Shown: one piece after another, positions 24,939-33,816 of the stretch
Position numbering within the stretch: the first letter of the stretch is position 1
Layout: every line of letters begins with the position of its first letter
Assembly (NCBI RefSeq): GCF_001894945.1
Contig: NZ_BCXE01000020.1
Coordinates: 123,800-187,799, forward strand
Source of the DNA: Rhodococcus ruber NBRC 15591
GTDB lineage: Bacteria; Actinomycetota; Actinomycetes; Mycobacteriales; Mycobacteriaceae
Direction: 5' to 3'
Length of the DNA stretch: 64,000 nt
Position numbers and translations under genes: made by a program
Notes under the pieces: generated by a model
What the model saw: the letters and a program-made list of their open reading frames with translations, nothing else
Databases searched by the model: none
What the model was told of the DNA's origin: nothing

Positions 24939-25940
24939 ATGAGCGTGCCGCGACGACTCGCCGCCCTCGTCTCGATCGCCGCGACGGTGCTCGGGCTCAC
25001 CGCGCTGGTGGCCTCCGCGACGGACGTGGCGAGCAACGCCGTGATCGCCTGGGCGTCGCTCGGCCCGTACCTGCTGCTCGGGACGGTGGCGGGTGCGGTC
25101 GTTGCCGCCCTCGCCCGGCGCCCGGTTCTGCTGGCCTCGGCGCTCGCGGTCGTCGCCGCCGGAGCCTGGACCCTGGGACCGTTGTACGTACCGGGTGTCC
25201 GGGACGACCGGCCGGCCTCGACTTCCGGTCCCACGATCCACGTGATGCAGGCCAATCTGATGGTCGGGCAGGCCGACCCGGATGCGCTGGTCCGGACGGT
25301 GCGCGAGCGGCGGGTCGACGTCCTGACCGTGCAGGAACTGACCGAGGACGCGGTGGCCGCGCTGCGGGTCGCGGGACTCGACGACCTGCTTCCGCACCGC
25401 TTCCTGGCCCCGACGCCGACCGGCGGTGCGGGCGCCGGGATCTACAGCCGGTTCCCCGTCTCGGCCGGCCGCACGCTCGACGGGTTCGGGCCGACGAACC
25501 TGGCCGCGACCCTGGACACCGGCCCCGGGCGGCCGCTGATCCTGTACGCCGTGCATCCCGCGCCCCCGTACCTGACACCGGCTCCGGCGTGGGCGGCCGA
25601 GCTCGAACGCCTGGACGAGGAACTCGAGTCGGTGACCGGCCCGGCCCCGGTCGTGGTCAGCGGGGACTTCAACGCGACGTACTCGCACACCCGCTTCCGC
25701 GACCTCCTCGACTCCGGGTACGTGCACGCCGCGGACCGGGTCGGCGGCGGGCTCGTGCCGACGTATCCGGCGGACCGCCGCTATCCGGCCGTCGTCGGGA
25801 TCGATCACATCCTCACCCGGGGCGCCACGGCGATCTCCCTCGACCGGATCGAGCTCCCCGGCTCCGATCATCACGGCCTCGTCGCCGTCGTCCGGCTCCC
25901 GCCGCCGGCCGGCGACGAGAATTCCGGCGACGGCGAATAG
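24939..25940 (+). CDS. Membrane-anchored endonuclease/exonuclease/phosphatase family protein
   Basis: 333 residues. Three N-terminal hydrophobic segments (about 7-27, 37-60 and 65-85) anchor the protein. The catalytic domain follows from about residue 100: [12 protein letters not shown] (Asn of the first motif), [11 protein letters not shown] (catalytic Glu), [20 protein letters not shown] (Asp-x-Asn) and GIDHILTRG...[11 protein letters not shown] (final Asp-His pair). All EEP-fold signature residues are present. Membrane-linked EEP proteins of actinobacteria have unknown substrates, either nucleic acids or phospholipid/sugar phosphates. The gene is single, and its stop lies 5 bp from the convergent DHFR-like gene. 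Confidence 0.88.
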   Translation: MSVPRRLAALVSIAATVLGLTALVASATDVASNAVIAWASLGPYLLLGTVAGAVVAALARRPVLLASALAVVAAGAWTLGPLYVPGVRDDRPASTSGPTIHVMQANLMVGQADPDALVRTVRERRVDVLTVQELTEDAVAALRVAGLDDLLPHRFLAPTPTGGAGAGIYSRFPVSAGRTLDGFGPTNLAATLDTGPGRPLILYAVHPAPPYLTPAPAWAAELERLDEELESVTGPAPVVVSGDFNATYSHTRFRDLLDSGYVHAADRVGGGLVPTYPADRRYPAVVGIDHILTRGATAISLDRIELPGSDHHGLVAVVRLPPPAGDENSGDGE

Positions 25941-25945
25941 CAATC

Positions 25946-26311
25946 TCACCGCACGACCCGCAGCCGGATGTCCGTCGCCACGGGGCCCTGGGTGGTGCCG
26001 AGACGTTCCAGCGCGAGCGGGTCGCCGACGAACGTCACCCCCGGAACCGGCTCGGCCGGCGGGCGGTGGGTGAGCACGAACTGCGGTCCGCTCCAGCCGC
26101 CACCGAACGCCTCGCCCTCGGTGGGTGTGCCCTTGTGCGGGTCGTCGCCGCGGAAGGTGCGGTTGCCGACGAGGAGCGCACCGATCTCGCCGACGAGTTC
26201 GTCGATCGCCGGATCCGGTCCCAGGTACGGCACCAGCCACGACATGTCGTCGCCGGGGCCGGCGATGAATCCGTCGATCGACATCGTGGCCGAGTACAGC
26301 AGCTTGCTCAT
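25946..26311 (-). pseudogene. DHFR/RibD-C-like gene with an apparent internal in-frame deletion
   Basis: 121 codons, open throughout. The first ~98 residues match the start of the 180-190-residue RibD C-terminal/dihydrofolate-reductase-like family ([26 protein letters not shown]..., [34 protein letters not shown]). The last 22 ([22 protein letters not shown]) match that family's final strand. The roughly 60-65 residues expected between them, containing the conserved G(A/G)-x-x-x-QCLxAGLxDE region and the PVLLGDG segment, are absent. I infer a loss of about 190 bp that happens to keep the frame, leaving a protein without half of its Rossmann-like sheet. A functional short variant is less likely. 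Confidence 0.65.
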
Positions 26312-26518
26312 GGCTCACCTTCCGCTCGCGGCGTCTCGATTCTGTCCGTACCGACCGCCGAACGGGCGAGAACTCGTCGCGGCACCGTACTCCGCGTCCA
26401 CGGGGACCGTCGCGCCGGCCGGACGAACGCGCTGCTCAGCGCGTCCACCGGCGGCGGGTGCCGGCTCGGGTCGAGCACGCACTCGCCACTGCCGACGGCG
26501 ACCCGGAGGGCACACCCC

Positions 26519-26524
26519 TACCAT
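26519..26524 (+). promoter_or_regulatory. Candidate -10 box of a leaderless mftE promoter
   Basis: TACCAT at 26519-26524 fits TANNNT, and its last base is 8 nt before the GTG start of mftE at 26532. No ribosome-binding sequence is present at the normal distance. In actinobacteria this spacing marks a leaderless transcript. The 220-bp spacer upstream (26312-26531) shows nothing else I can identify. Confidence 0.5.
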
Positions 26525-26531
26525 CGGACCG

Positions 26532-27218
26532 GTGACCCGCGACCTCGCCACCGCCTACTGGCCCGACATCGAACCGGGCCGCGCGACGGTCGCGGTTCCC
26601 GTCGGCGCGCTCGAACAGCACGGGCCGCATCTTCCGCTCGACACCGACACCCGGATCGCCCGGGCGCTGACGGCAGCCCTGCCGGGTGTGCTCGTCGCGC
26701 CGGCCCTCGAGTACGGGGCCAGCGGCGAGCACGAGGGCTTCCCCGGCACCGTCTCGCTCGGCGCCGACGCGATGGAGACCGTCTTCGTCGAATACGGACG
26801 TTCGGTGTGCCGGTGGGCCGCGCGCCTGCTGTTCGTCAACTGGCACGGCGGCAACGTGCCCGCACTGACCAGAGCGGTGTCCCGGCTGCGGTACGAGGGC
26901 CGCGACGCGGCGTGGCTGCCGTTCGCCGTGCCCGGCGGCGACGCCCATGCCGGCGTCACCGAAACCAGCCTGCTGCTGCATCTGGATCCGCACGTGGTGG
27001 ACACCGCCCGCGCCGAGAAGGGAAACACCGGCACCCTCGCCGACCTGATGCCACGAATGCGGACGGGCGGTATCGTCGCCGTGTCCGCGAACGGCGTGCT
27101 GGGGGATCCGACGCCCGCGAGCGCAGCGCAGGGGGCACGATGGTTCGCCGACATCGTCGATCGAGCGGCGGCACAGACGACCCGGTGGGAGCCGGATGCG
27201 AAAGGAAGACTCCGTTGA
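26532..27218 (+). CDS. mftE: Mycofactocin precursor peptide peptidase MftE (creatininase family)
   Basis: 228 residues from GTG 26532. All creatininase-fold metal and substrate motifs are present: [42 protein letters not shown] and [12 protein letters not shown]. MftE hydrolyses MftC-modified MftA to release the cyclised Val-Tyr derivative AHDP. In most genomes it directly follows mftD, but here it lies 16 kb downstream of it. The frame is open far upstream inside unrelated sequence. The GTG is chosen because the protein then begins [13 protein letters not shown] as expected and has a leaderless-type promoter in front. Confidence 0.95.
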   Translation: MTRDLATAYWPDIEPGRATVAVPVGALEQHGPHLPLDTDTRIARALTAALPGVLVAPALEYGASGEHEGFPGTVSLGADAMETVFVEYGRSVCRWAARLLFVNWHGGNVPALTRAVSRLRYEGRDAAWLPFAVPGGDAHAGVTETSLLLHLDPHVVDTARAEKGNTGTLADLMPRMRTGGIVAVSANGVLGDPTPASAAQGARWFADIVDRAAAQTTRWEPDAKGRLR

Positions 27219-28603
27219 CGAGCACGGCCCGACTGCCCGACGGATTCGGCGTCCGTATCGATCCGCGGGTGCGCGCCTACTCCGACGGTCGCGTGCTCAT
27301 CGGCGGTTCACCCACGCGCATGCTCAAGCTCGCCCCCGCGGCCGCGGCGATGATCGGTGACGGCTACGTGAAGGTCGTCGACTCGCAGACCGCCGTCGTG
27401 GCGCGACGCCTGCTCGACTCCGGCGTCGGAAACCCCCGTCCCACCGCGTTGCCCGCCACCTCCGACGTCACCGTCGTGATTCCCGTGAAGAACAACCCGG
27501 CCGGGCTCGAGCGCCTGCTGGCCGCCGTCGAGGGTCTGACGGTGATCGTCGTCGACGACGGCTCGGACGTTCCGTTGTCCGCCCCGGCCAGAGACTCGCT
27601 CCGGGTGCTGCGGCACGAGCGGTCCCGCGGCCCGGCCGCGGCCCGCAACACCGGACTGCGCGCCGCCACGACGCCGTTCGTCGCCTTCCTCGACTCGGAC
27701 GTGGTGCCGCGCAAGGGCTGGCTCGAGGTGATGCTCGGGCACTTCTCCGACCCGGCGGTGGCGCTCGTCGCGCCGCGCGTCGTCGCGCTCGAACCCGACA
27801 GGGGCGCCCTGGGACGCTACGAACACGCGCGCTCGTCGCTCGATCTCGGCCGCCGCGAGGCCGCCGTCAAGTCCGGCAGCCCGGTCGCGTACGTGCCGAG
27901 CGCCGCGATCATCGTCCGTCGCGACGTGCTCACCGCGACCGGCGGATTCGACGAGACCATGCACGTCGCCGAGGACGTCGACCTGTGCTGGCGGCTGCAG
28001 GAGGCCGGCTGGCGGCTGCGCTACGAACCCGTCGCGCACGTGGCGCACGATCACCGCGTGGGGTTCCGGAAGTGGTTCACCCGCAAGGCCTTCTACGGCA
28101 CCGGTGCGGCACCGCTCGCGAGCCGCCACCGCGGTTCGGTACCGACGATGTCGATGTCCGGGTCGATGCTGTTCGCGTGCGTGGCCGCCGCGAGCCGCAC
28201 CCGCCTCGGGGCGGTCGGCGCGGTCGCGTCGCTGTCGGTGACGATGCTCCGGCTGCGCCGGATGTTCGCCGAACTCGACCAGCCGACCCGGATCGCGGCG
28301 GTGCTCACCGCGCAGAGCTTCGCCGGCGGACTGTGGCAGGTCGCCTCCGCGCTGTGCCGGCACTACTGGCCGATCACGTTCGTCGCCGCCGTGGTCTCGC
28401 CGAGAGTGCGTCGCGCGGTCCTCGGCTTCGCCGTCGCCGAGGGGCTGTGGGACTGGTACGGCCACCGCGAGGACGGCGGCCTCGACCCCCTGCGCTACGT
28501 GTTCTACAAGCGTCTCGACGACATCGCCTACGGCGCCGGACTGTGGTGGGGTGCGGTCGTCGCCCGGGATGCGGCGGCGCTCGCGCCCCGCATCCAGGGT
28601 TGA
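27215..28603 (+). CDS. mftF: Mycofactocin glycosyltransferase MftF
   Basis: 462 residues from TTG 27215, which overlaps the mftE stop (TTGA) and is preceded by AAAGGAAGA. Residues 1-75 are the MftF-specific N-terminal domain ([27 protein letters not shown]). The GT2 domain follows: [39 protein letters not shown], the DxD in [13 protein letters not shown] and the acceptor loop [20 protein letters not shown]. Hydrophobic helices near the C-terminus suggest membrane association. MftF adds the beta-1,4-glucose chain to premycofactocin, which MftM then methylates. Confidence 0.95.
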   Translation: MTSTARLPDGFGVRIDPRVRAYSDGRVLIGGSPTRMLKLAPAAAAMIGDGYVKVVDSQTAVVARRLLDSGVGNPRPTALPATSDVTVVIPVKNNPAGLERLLAAVEGLTVIVVDDGSDVPLSAPARDSLRVLRHERSRGPAAARNTGLRAATTPFVAFLDSDVVPRKGWLEVMLGHFSDPAVALVAPRVVALEPDRGALGRYEHARSSLDLGRREAAVKSGSPVAYVPSAAIIVRRDVLTATGGFDETMHVAEDVDLCWRLQEAGWRLRYEPVAHVAHDHRVGFRKWFTRKAFYGTGAAPLASRHRGSVPTMSMSGSMLFACVAAASRTRLGAVGAVASLSVTMLRLRRMFAELDQPTRIAAVLTAQSFAGGLWQVASALCRHYWPITFVAAVVSPRVRRAVLGFAVAEGLWDWYGHREDGGLDPLRYVFYKRLDDIAYGAGLWWGAVVARDAAALAPRIQG

Positions 28604-30096
28604 GCGGGGTAGTCGCGCCCGTGGCCGCGCCGGCGCACGCCGACGTCGTCGTCGTGGGGGGTGGCAGTTGCGGCTGCGTGCTGGCCGCCCGGCTCAGCGA
28701 GGATCCCGACCGGACGGTCCTGCTGCTCGAGGCCGGCCCCGGCTACCGCTCCATCGCGGACACCCCGTCCGCGGTGCTCGACGCGACCGTCCTGCCGGTC
28801 GGTCCGGACAGCCCGTGGACCTGCGCCTACCCGGTCCGGCTGACCCGACGTCGCCCGTCCGTCGTCGCCCGCGGCCGGCTGCTGGGCGGCTCCGGCGCGG
28901 TCAACGGGGCGTACTTCGTGCGGGCCCGCCCGGACGACTTCGAGGCCTGGCCGCCGTCCTGGTCGTTCGATCGGGTGCTGCCGCATTTCCGCGCCACCGA
29001 GACCGATGCCGACGCCGGGACGGGTGTGCACCGTCGCTGGCACGGGACGTCCGGTCCCGTGCCCGTCGCCCGTACGCCGTGGGAGCGGCTGCACCCGGTC
29101 GGTGCCGCATTCCACGACGCGGCCCTCGCCGCCGGACATCGCCGGATCGCCGACCTCAACGCGCCCGGACCGGACGGGGTGGGCCCCGTCCCGCTCAACA
29201 TCCGCGACGGGATGCGCGTCGGTCCGGCCCACGCGTACCTGCTGCCCGCACTGACCCGGCCGAACCTGACCGTGCGCACGGGAACCCGCGTGCGCCGGGT
29301 CGTGCTCTCGGGGTCGCGCGCGGTCGGCGTCGAGACCGAGGACGGCGAGACCGTCGGCGCCGGCCACGTCGTGCTCGCCGCCGGTGCGATCGGCTCCCCG
29401 CAGCTGCTCATGCTCTCCGGCATCGGCGCCGGCGCCGAGCTGACCCGCCTGGGCGTCACCCCGCGGATCGAGCTCCCCGGGGTCGGGACGGGCTTCACCG
29501 ACCACCCGGAGATCGCCGTCCCCTACCGGTACCGCGCCCCGCAACCCGGACCGGCCCCGGTCCTGCAGGTCGTCCTGCACACCGGCAATCTCGAGATGCG
29601 CCCCTACACCGCACCGTTCGCCGCGTCCGTCCCCGGAAGCGGCGTCGCGGACCCCGTTCTGGGTGTGGTGCTCACCCGTCCCCGCAGCCGCGGCACGATC
29701 CGCCTCGACCCGGCCGACCCGACGCGGCCGCCGCTGCTGGACTACCGCTACCTCGAGGACCCGGGCGACCGTGCCGACCTGCGCGACGGGGTCGCGCACG
29801 CCGCGCATCTGCTCGCGGCGATGCCGGACGTCGTGGACCGGACCGGGGTCGATCCCGACGCGTTCGACCCCGGCGACGCCTGGCTCGAACAACACCTCGG
29901 GACGTCGCTGCACCTGTCCGGGAGCTGCCGGATGGGCACCGACGAGGCGGCGGTCGTCGACGACCGGTGCCGGGTGCACGCCACCGAGGGACTGAGCGTC
30001 GTGGACACGTCCGTGTTCCCGCAGGTGCCCGGCCGCGGCCCGCACGCGACGGCGGTGATGCTGGCGGAGCGGGTGGGCACGGGGGCGGGCTTGTGA
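28600..30096 (+). CDS. mftG: Mycofactocin dehydrogenase MftG (GMC oxidoreductase)
   Basis: 498 residues from TTG 28600, which overlaps the mftF stop; GTG 28621 is a possible alternative. FAD motif: [20 protein letters not shown] with [10 protein letters not shown] signatures: [18 protein letters not shown] and [15 protein letters not shown]. The C-terminal substrate domain ends with [36 protein letters not shown]. MftG oxidises mycofactocinol and passes electrons toward the respiratory chain, closing the redox cycle during growth on alcohols. Third gene of the mftEFG operon. Confidence 0.94.
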   Translation: MSGVVAPVAAPAHADVVVVGGGSCGCVLAARLSEDPDRTVLLLEAGPGYRSIADTPSAVLDATVLPVGPDSPWTCAYPVRLTRRRPSVVARGRLLGGSGAVNGAYFVRARPDDFEAWPPSWSFDRVLPHFRATETDADAGTGVHRRWHGTSGPVPVARTPWERLHPVGAAFHDAALAAGHRRIADLNAPGPDGVGPVPLNIRDGMRVGPAHAYLLPALTRPNLTVRTGTRVRRVVLSGSRAVGVETEDGETVGAGHVVLAAGAIGSPQLLMLSGIGAGAELTRLGVTPRIELPGVGTGFTDHPEIAVPYRYRAPQPGPAPVLQVVLHTGNLEMRPYTAPFAASVPGSGVADPVLGVVLTRPRSRGTIRLDPADPTRPPLLDYRYLEDPGDRADLRDGVAHAAHLLAAMPDVVDRTGVDPDAFDPGDAWLEQHLGTSLHLSGSCRMGTDEAAVVDDRCRVHATEGLSVVDTSVFPQVPGRGPHATAVMLAERVGTGAGL

Positions 30097-30131
30097 CTCG
30101 GGTTACAGTTGTCCGGAGGAGGAACCGGCAG

Positions 30132-30149
30132 ATGAGCAGCACCGCATGA
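30132..30149 (+). other. Five-codon leader ORF overlapping the start of the GAF regulator
   Basis: ATG 30132 opens MSSTA and its TGA (30147-30149) overlaps the regulator ATG at 30146 as ATGA. The only strong ribosome site, GGAGGAGGAA at 30115-30124, is 7 nt before this ATG but 21 nt before the regulator ATG. Ribosomes probably load here and re-initiate, so the tiny ORF is likely a translational coupler. A peptide function is not implied. Confidence 0.55.
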
Positions 30150-31447
30150 CCGACGAACGATCCGGCTCGGCCAACCCGTGGGTGGCGCTGCGGCCCGGTG
30201 ACGATCCGTCGCAGCTGGCGCAACGGGTGTCGTCGGCGCACAGTTCGTTCCTCGACGCGGCCGACACGTCGGTCGTGCCGGCCTCCGTGCGGTCGGTGGT
30301 CCGCGAATCCTGGCTGCGCAGCCGCCGCAACGGGATCAGTCCCGACGCCGTCGAACAGCCGAGCCTGCTCACCGGCCTGGACCTCGAGCGGTACCGGGCC
30401 GGGCATCCGATGGCGCTGATCCGTCCCGTCGTGCGCAAGCTGCTGGTGGAGGACGCCGCCGACAGCGGGCTGCTCGTCGCGATCAGCGACGAACAGGGCC
30501 GGTTGCTGTGGGTCGAAGGCGACCATGCGGCCCGGGACCGGGCGCTGTCGATGAGCTTCGTCGAGGGCGCCGACTGGAGTGAGGAGCGGGTGGGCACCAA
30601 CGCGCCCGGCACCGCTCTCGCCGTCGACCACTCGGTCCAGATCGTCGCCGCCGAGCACTTCAACCGCACCGTGCACGAGTGGAGTTGCTCGGCCGCGCCG
30701 GTGCACGACCCGAGCACCGGCCGGATCCTCGGCGCCATCGACATCACCGGCGGTCTGCGCGTCGCCGCGCCGGAGGTGCTGCAACTCGTGCGGGCCACGG
30801 TCGCCGCCGCCGAGTCGGAACTGCGGCTGCACCTGCTCAGCTCGCCGCGGCTGTTGTCGTCCGCTCGCACGAGCCTCGACACGTTCGGTTCCGGACGGCC
30901 CACGTTGCACCGCGACGGCGAGCGGATCCCGCTGTCGCAGCGGCACGCCGAGATCCTGCTGCTGCTCGCCGAGCATCCCGAGGGTCTGAGCTCGGACCGG
31001 CTTGCGGTGCTGCTCGACGAGTCCGAGCTCGACTCCGTCACCATTCGTGCCGAGATGTCGCGGCTGCGAAAGGTTTTCGGATCCGAGGGGCTCGGTTCTC
31101 GCCCGTACCGGCTCCTCGGCGAACTCGTCACCGACGTCGCGGAGGTCCGCGGTGCGCTCGACCGCGGTGACGTGGCGACGGCGGTGCGCCTGTACGCCGG
31201 GCCGGTGCTGCCCGGATCGGTCGCGCCCGGCGTCGAGGAGATCCGGGACGAACTGCGCGCCCGGGTGCAGGCGGCGCTCCTCCGCGCCGGCGACGCCCAG
31301 TTGCTCGCGCGGTGGACGGCATCGGTGCACGGGCGCGACGACATCGCCGCCTGGGAGGCGTACCTGACCACCCTCGATCCGCACTCGACGCTGTTCGCCC
31401 AGGTCAGGGCCCGGATCGAGCTGCTGGACCGCCAGCTCGGCATCTGA
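30146..31447 (+). CDS. GAF-domain transcriptional regulator of the aldehyde/ethanolamine genes
   Basis: 433 residues. The N-terminal half resembles AcoR-type activators: VRESWLRSRRNGISPD, a GAF domain of about 80-230 with LLVAISDEQGRLLWVEGD, the EERVGTNAPGTALAVD segment and APVHDPSTGRILGAIDITGG. There is no AAA+ domain. Instead the C-terminus (about 255-350) is a winged-helix-like unit (LSQRHAEILLLLAEHPEGLSSDRLAVLLDES...SVTIRAEMSRLRKVFG) followed by a helical tail. This GAF-plus-winged-helix form is typically found in front of acetaldehyde dehydrogenase genes of actinobacteria. It probably controls the aldehyde dehydrogenase and ethanolamine genes downstream. Translation appears coupled to a five-codon leader. 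Confidence 0.85.
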   Translation: MTDERSGSANPWVALRPGDDPSQLAQRVSSAHSSFLDAADTSVVPASVRSVVRESWLRSRRNGISPDAVEQPSLLTGLDLERYRAGHPMALIRPVVRKLLVEDAADSGLLVAISDEQGRLLWVEGDHAARDRALSMSFVEGADWSEERVGTNAPGTALAVDHSVQIVAAEHFNRTVHEWSCSAAPVHDPSTGRILGAIDITGGLRVAAPEVLQLVRATVAAAESELRLHLLSSPRLLSSARTSLDTFGSGRPTLHRDGERIPLSQRHAEILLLLAEHPEGLSSDRLAVLLDESELDSVTIRAEMSRLRKVFGSEGLGSRPYRLLGELVTDVAEVRGALDRGDVATAVRLYAGPVLPGSVAPGVEEIRDELRARVQAALLRAGDAQLLARWTASVHGRDDIAAWEAYLTTLDPHSTLFAQVRARIELLDRQLGI

Positions 31448-31476
31448 GGTTGCAGCTACGCAACGTAGTTGCAACC
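31448..31476. promoter_or_regulatory. Imperfect 29-bp palindrome upstream of the aldehyde dehydrogenase
   Basis: GGTTGCA-n-CTAC-N5-GTAG-n-TGCAACC lies at 31448-31476, immediately after the GAF regulator stop and 71 bp before the aldehyde dehydrogenase ATG. Arms of 7+4 bp are symmetric with one unpaired base each side. It could be the GAF regulator's binding site or a terminator. Its position in the promoter region favours an operator. Confidence 0.5.
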
Positions 31477-31547
31477 CACCGGTTCGTAGTGTTCCGGATC
31501 ACACGCCCCGCATGGGGTGTGCCAGACCATCCGAGGAGTGAACACCG

Positions 31548-33071
31548 ATGACCGTGTACGCCCGTCCCGGCTCGCCCGACGCCCTGATGTCCTTCCAGTC
31601 CCGCTACGACAACTGGATCGGCGGCCAGTGGGTACCGCCTGTGAAGGGTCAGTACTTCGAGAACGTCACCCCGGTCACGGGACAGCCGTTCACCGAGGTG
31701 GCCCGGTCCACCGAGGAGGACATCGAGCTGGCCCTCGACGCCGCCCACGCCGCGGCGCCGGCCTGGGGCAAGACCTCCGTCGCCGAGCGGTCCATCCTGC
31801 TCAACAAGATCGCCGACCGTATCGAGGAGAACCTCGAGTCGATCGCCCTCGCCGAGACCTGGGACAACGGCAAGCCGATCCGCGAGACCCTCAACGCCGA
31901 CATTCCGCTCGCGATCGACCACTTCCGCTACTTCGCGGGCGCGATCCGTGCGCAGGAGGGCTCGATCTCCGAGATCGACTCCGAGACCGTCGCCTACCAC
32001 TTCCACGAGCCGCTCGGCGTCGTCGGCCAGATCATTCCGTGGAACTTCCCGATCCTGATGGCGGTGTGGAAGCTTGCCCCCGCCCTGGCCGCCGGCAACG
32101 CCGTCGTCCTCAAGCCGGCCGAGCAGACGCCCGCCTCGATCCTGCACCTCATCTCCGTGATCGGCGACCTGCTGCCTCCGGGCGTGGTCAACATCGTCAA
32201 CGGCTTCGGCGTCGAGGCCGGCAAGCCGCTGGCGTCGAGCCCGCGGATCCGCAAGATCGCGTTCACCGGCGAGACCACCACCGGCCGCCTGATCATGCAG
32301 TACGCCTCGCAGAACCTGATCCCGGTCACCCTCGAGCTCGGCGGCAAGAGCCCGAACATCTTCTTCTCCGACGTGCTCTCGGCCAACGACGACTACCAGG
32401 ACAAGGCGCTCGAGGGCTTCACGATGTTCGCCCTCAACCAGGGCGAGGTGTGCACCTGCCCCTCGCGCTCGCTGATCCAGCAGGACATCTTCGACGACTT
32501 CCTGTCGCTGGCCGCGGTGCGCACGAAGGCCGTGCGCCAGGGTGATCCGCTCGACACCGACACGATGATCGGTGCGCAGGCGTCGAACGACCAGCTCGAG
32601 AAGATCCTGTCCTACATCGAGATCGGCAAGAGCGAAGGCGCCCAGGTGATCACCGGTGGCGAGCGCGCCGAACTCGGCGGCGACCTGTCCGGCGGCTTCT
32701 ACGTCCAGCCGACGGTGTTCAGCGGCCACAACAAGATGCGCATCTTCCAGGAGGAGATCTTCGGACCGGTGGTCTCGGTGACCTCCTTCCGGGACTTCGA
32801 CGACGCCATCTCCATCGCCAACGACACCCTCTACGGCCTCGGCGCCGGCGTCTGGTCCCGCGACGGCGGGGTCGCCTACCGGGCCGGTCGCGCGATCCAG
32901 GCCGGCCGGGTGTGGACCAACACCTACCACCAGTACCCGGCGCACGCGGCGTTCGGCGGCTACAAGCAGTCCGGCATCGGGCGCGAGAACCACCACATGA
33001 TGCTCGATCACTACCAGCAGACGAAGAACCTCCTGGTGTCCTACGCCCCGAAGGCCCAGGGCTTCTTCTGA
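31548..33071 (+). CDS. Aldehyde dehydrogenase, acetaldehyde type (ExaC/ThcA-like)
   Basis: 507 residues, normal family length, with GAGGAG before ATG 31548. Substrate/NAD motifs: [36 protein letters not shown], the catalytic Glu in LELGGKSPN and the catalytic Cys in [12 protein letters not shown]. The FEN-type region is [10 protein letters not shown]. It ends [31 protein letters not shown], typical of the bacterial acetaldehyde dehydrogenases ExaC/AldA and the Rhodococcus ThcA enzyme. It oxidises acetaldehyde to acetate with NAD+. The source here would be ethanolamine ammonia-lyase (genes at 35.3 kb) and alcohol oxidation. Confidence 0.92.
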   Translation: MTVYARPGSPDALMSFQSRYDNWIGGQWVPPVKGQYFENVTPVTGQPFTEVARSTEEDIELALDAAHAAAPAWGKTSVAERSILLNKIADRIEENLESIALAETWDNGKPIRETLNADIPLAIDHFRYFAGAIRAQEGSISEIDSETVAYHFHEPLGVVGQIIPWNFPILMAVWKLAPALAAGNAVVLKPAEQTPASILHLISVIGDLLPPGVVNIVNGFGVEAGKPLASSPRIRKIAFTGETTTGRLIMQYASQNLIPVTLELGGKSPNIFFSDVLSANDDYQDKALEGFTMFALNQGEVCTCPSRSLIQQDIFDDFLSLAAVRTKAVRQGDPLDTDTMIGAQASNDQLEKILSYIEIGKSEGAQVITGGERAELGGDLSGGFYVQPTVFSGHNKMRIFQEEIFGPVVSVTSFRDFDDAISIANDTLYGLGAGVWSRDGGVAYRAGRAIQAGRVWTNTYHQYPAHAAFGGYKQSGIGRENHHMMLDHYQQTKNLLVSYAPKAQGFF

Positions 33072-33079
33072 TCAGACCC

Positions 33080-33119
33080 GGCGCCTGTCACGTCACCCCC
33101 CTGCGACGTGGCAGGCGCC
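33080..33119 (+). terminator. Strong hairpin after the aldehyde dehydrogenase
   Basis: 15-bp arms at 33080-33094 and 33105-33119 (core GGCGCCTG...CAGGCGCC), with one T-G wobble and a 10-nt loop. They lie 9 bp after the aldehyde dehydrogenase stop and end 44 bp before the DUF779 ATG. It probably ends or attenuates transcription into DUF779. Confidence 0.75.
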
Positions 33120-33163
33120 GTTCCCATTCCGCCCTACCCCCGCCGACAATCGGAAGGCACCGT

Positions 33164-33700
33164 ATGTCCGTCCCGCTCCGCCTCGTCGCCACCGCCGACG
33201 CGGTCACGCTCCTGCGCCGCCTCGCCGAGCGCCACGGGCCGCTGATGATGCACCAGTCCGGCGGCTGCTGCGACGGGTCGGCGCCGATGTGCTATCCGGA
33301 CGGCGACTTCGTCGTCGGCGACCTGGACGTGCTGCTGGGGGTGCTGGACCTGCGTCTCGAGGTGGGGCGGACGGCAGACGACCTGCCCGGCGGCGCCGAC
33401 GCCGTCCCGGTGTGGATCTCGGGATCCCAGTTCGAGGCGTGGAAGCACACCCGGCTCGTCCTCGACGTGGTGCCGGGCCGCGGCTCCGGGTTCAGCCTCG
33501 AATCCCCCGAGGGGCTCCGGTTCCTCAGTCGCGGCCGTGCCTTCACCGCTCAGGAGAACGACGCTCTCGCCCGCGACACCCCCGTGCTCGGCAAGCAGTG
33601 GGCCGCCGGCGCCCGCCCGGATCCGGCCACGGAGCCGACCGTCGTGGCCGAGGCCGCCGATGCGTGCCCGGTGCCGACGACCCCGGGTCGCTCCTCGTAA
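33164..33700 (+). CDS. DUF779 family protein with a C-terminal extension
   Basis: 178 residues from ATG 33164, chosen for the GGAAGG before it. The DUF779 core is clear: LLRRLAERHGPLMMHQSGGCCDGSAPMCYPDGDF with conserved H, CC and C, then VPVWISGSQFEAWKHTRLVLDVVPGRGSGFSLESPEGLRFLSR. DUF779 proteins are nearly always beside ExaC-type aldehyde dehydrogenases, and their function is unproven. The Cys/His set suggests metal binding. The family is usually 110-130 residues. The last ~45 residues here, rich in Ala and Pro, are additional. It follows the aldehyde dehydrogenase after a hairpin. Confidence 0.85.
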   Translation: MSVPLRLVATADAVTLLRRLAERHGPLMMHQSGGCCDGSAPMCYPDGDFVVGDLDVLLGVLDLRLEVGRTADDLPGGADAVPVWISGSQFEAWKHTRLVLDVVPGRGSGFSLESPEGLRFLSRGRAFTAQENDALARDTPVLGKQWAAGARPDPATEPTVVAEAADACPVPTTPGRSS

Positions 33701-33710
33701 CACTTCCGTG

Positions 33711-33763
33711 ACCGCGTACTGACGCGGTGTGTACATACCGCTCGTACCGTGAGTACGCGCGGT
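33711..33763. repeat. Imperfect inverted repeat before the ethanolamine permease
   Basis: ACCGCGTACT (33711-33720) and AGTACGCGCGGT (33752-33763) pair except for a 2-nt bulge, with a 31-nt spacer. They lie in the 116-bp gap between DUF779 and the permease ATG (33817). It may be a terminator for DUF779 or an operator. No cobalamin riboswitch features are seen here. Confidence 0.4.
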
Positions 33764-33816
33764 GTCCTCGGCGTGCCTGCTCGACACGTCGCCATCCTCC
33801 GTCGAGAAGAGGAATC

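Noticed and set aside
15332..26311. Mobile element as the cause of the split mft locus
   Set aside because: No transposase, integrase, terminal repeats or tRNA-type attachment site is seen at either edge of the 11-kb interval.
33701..33816. Possible cobalamin riboswitch before the ethanolamine genes
   Set aside because: The 116-bp gap is too short and lacks the B12-box type sequence. Only an imperfect inverted repeat is visible.
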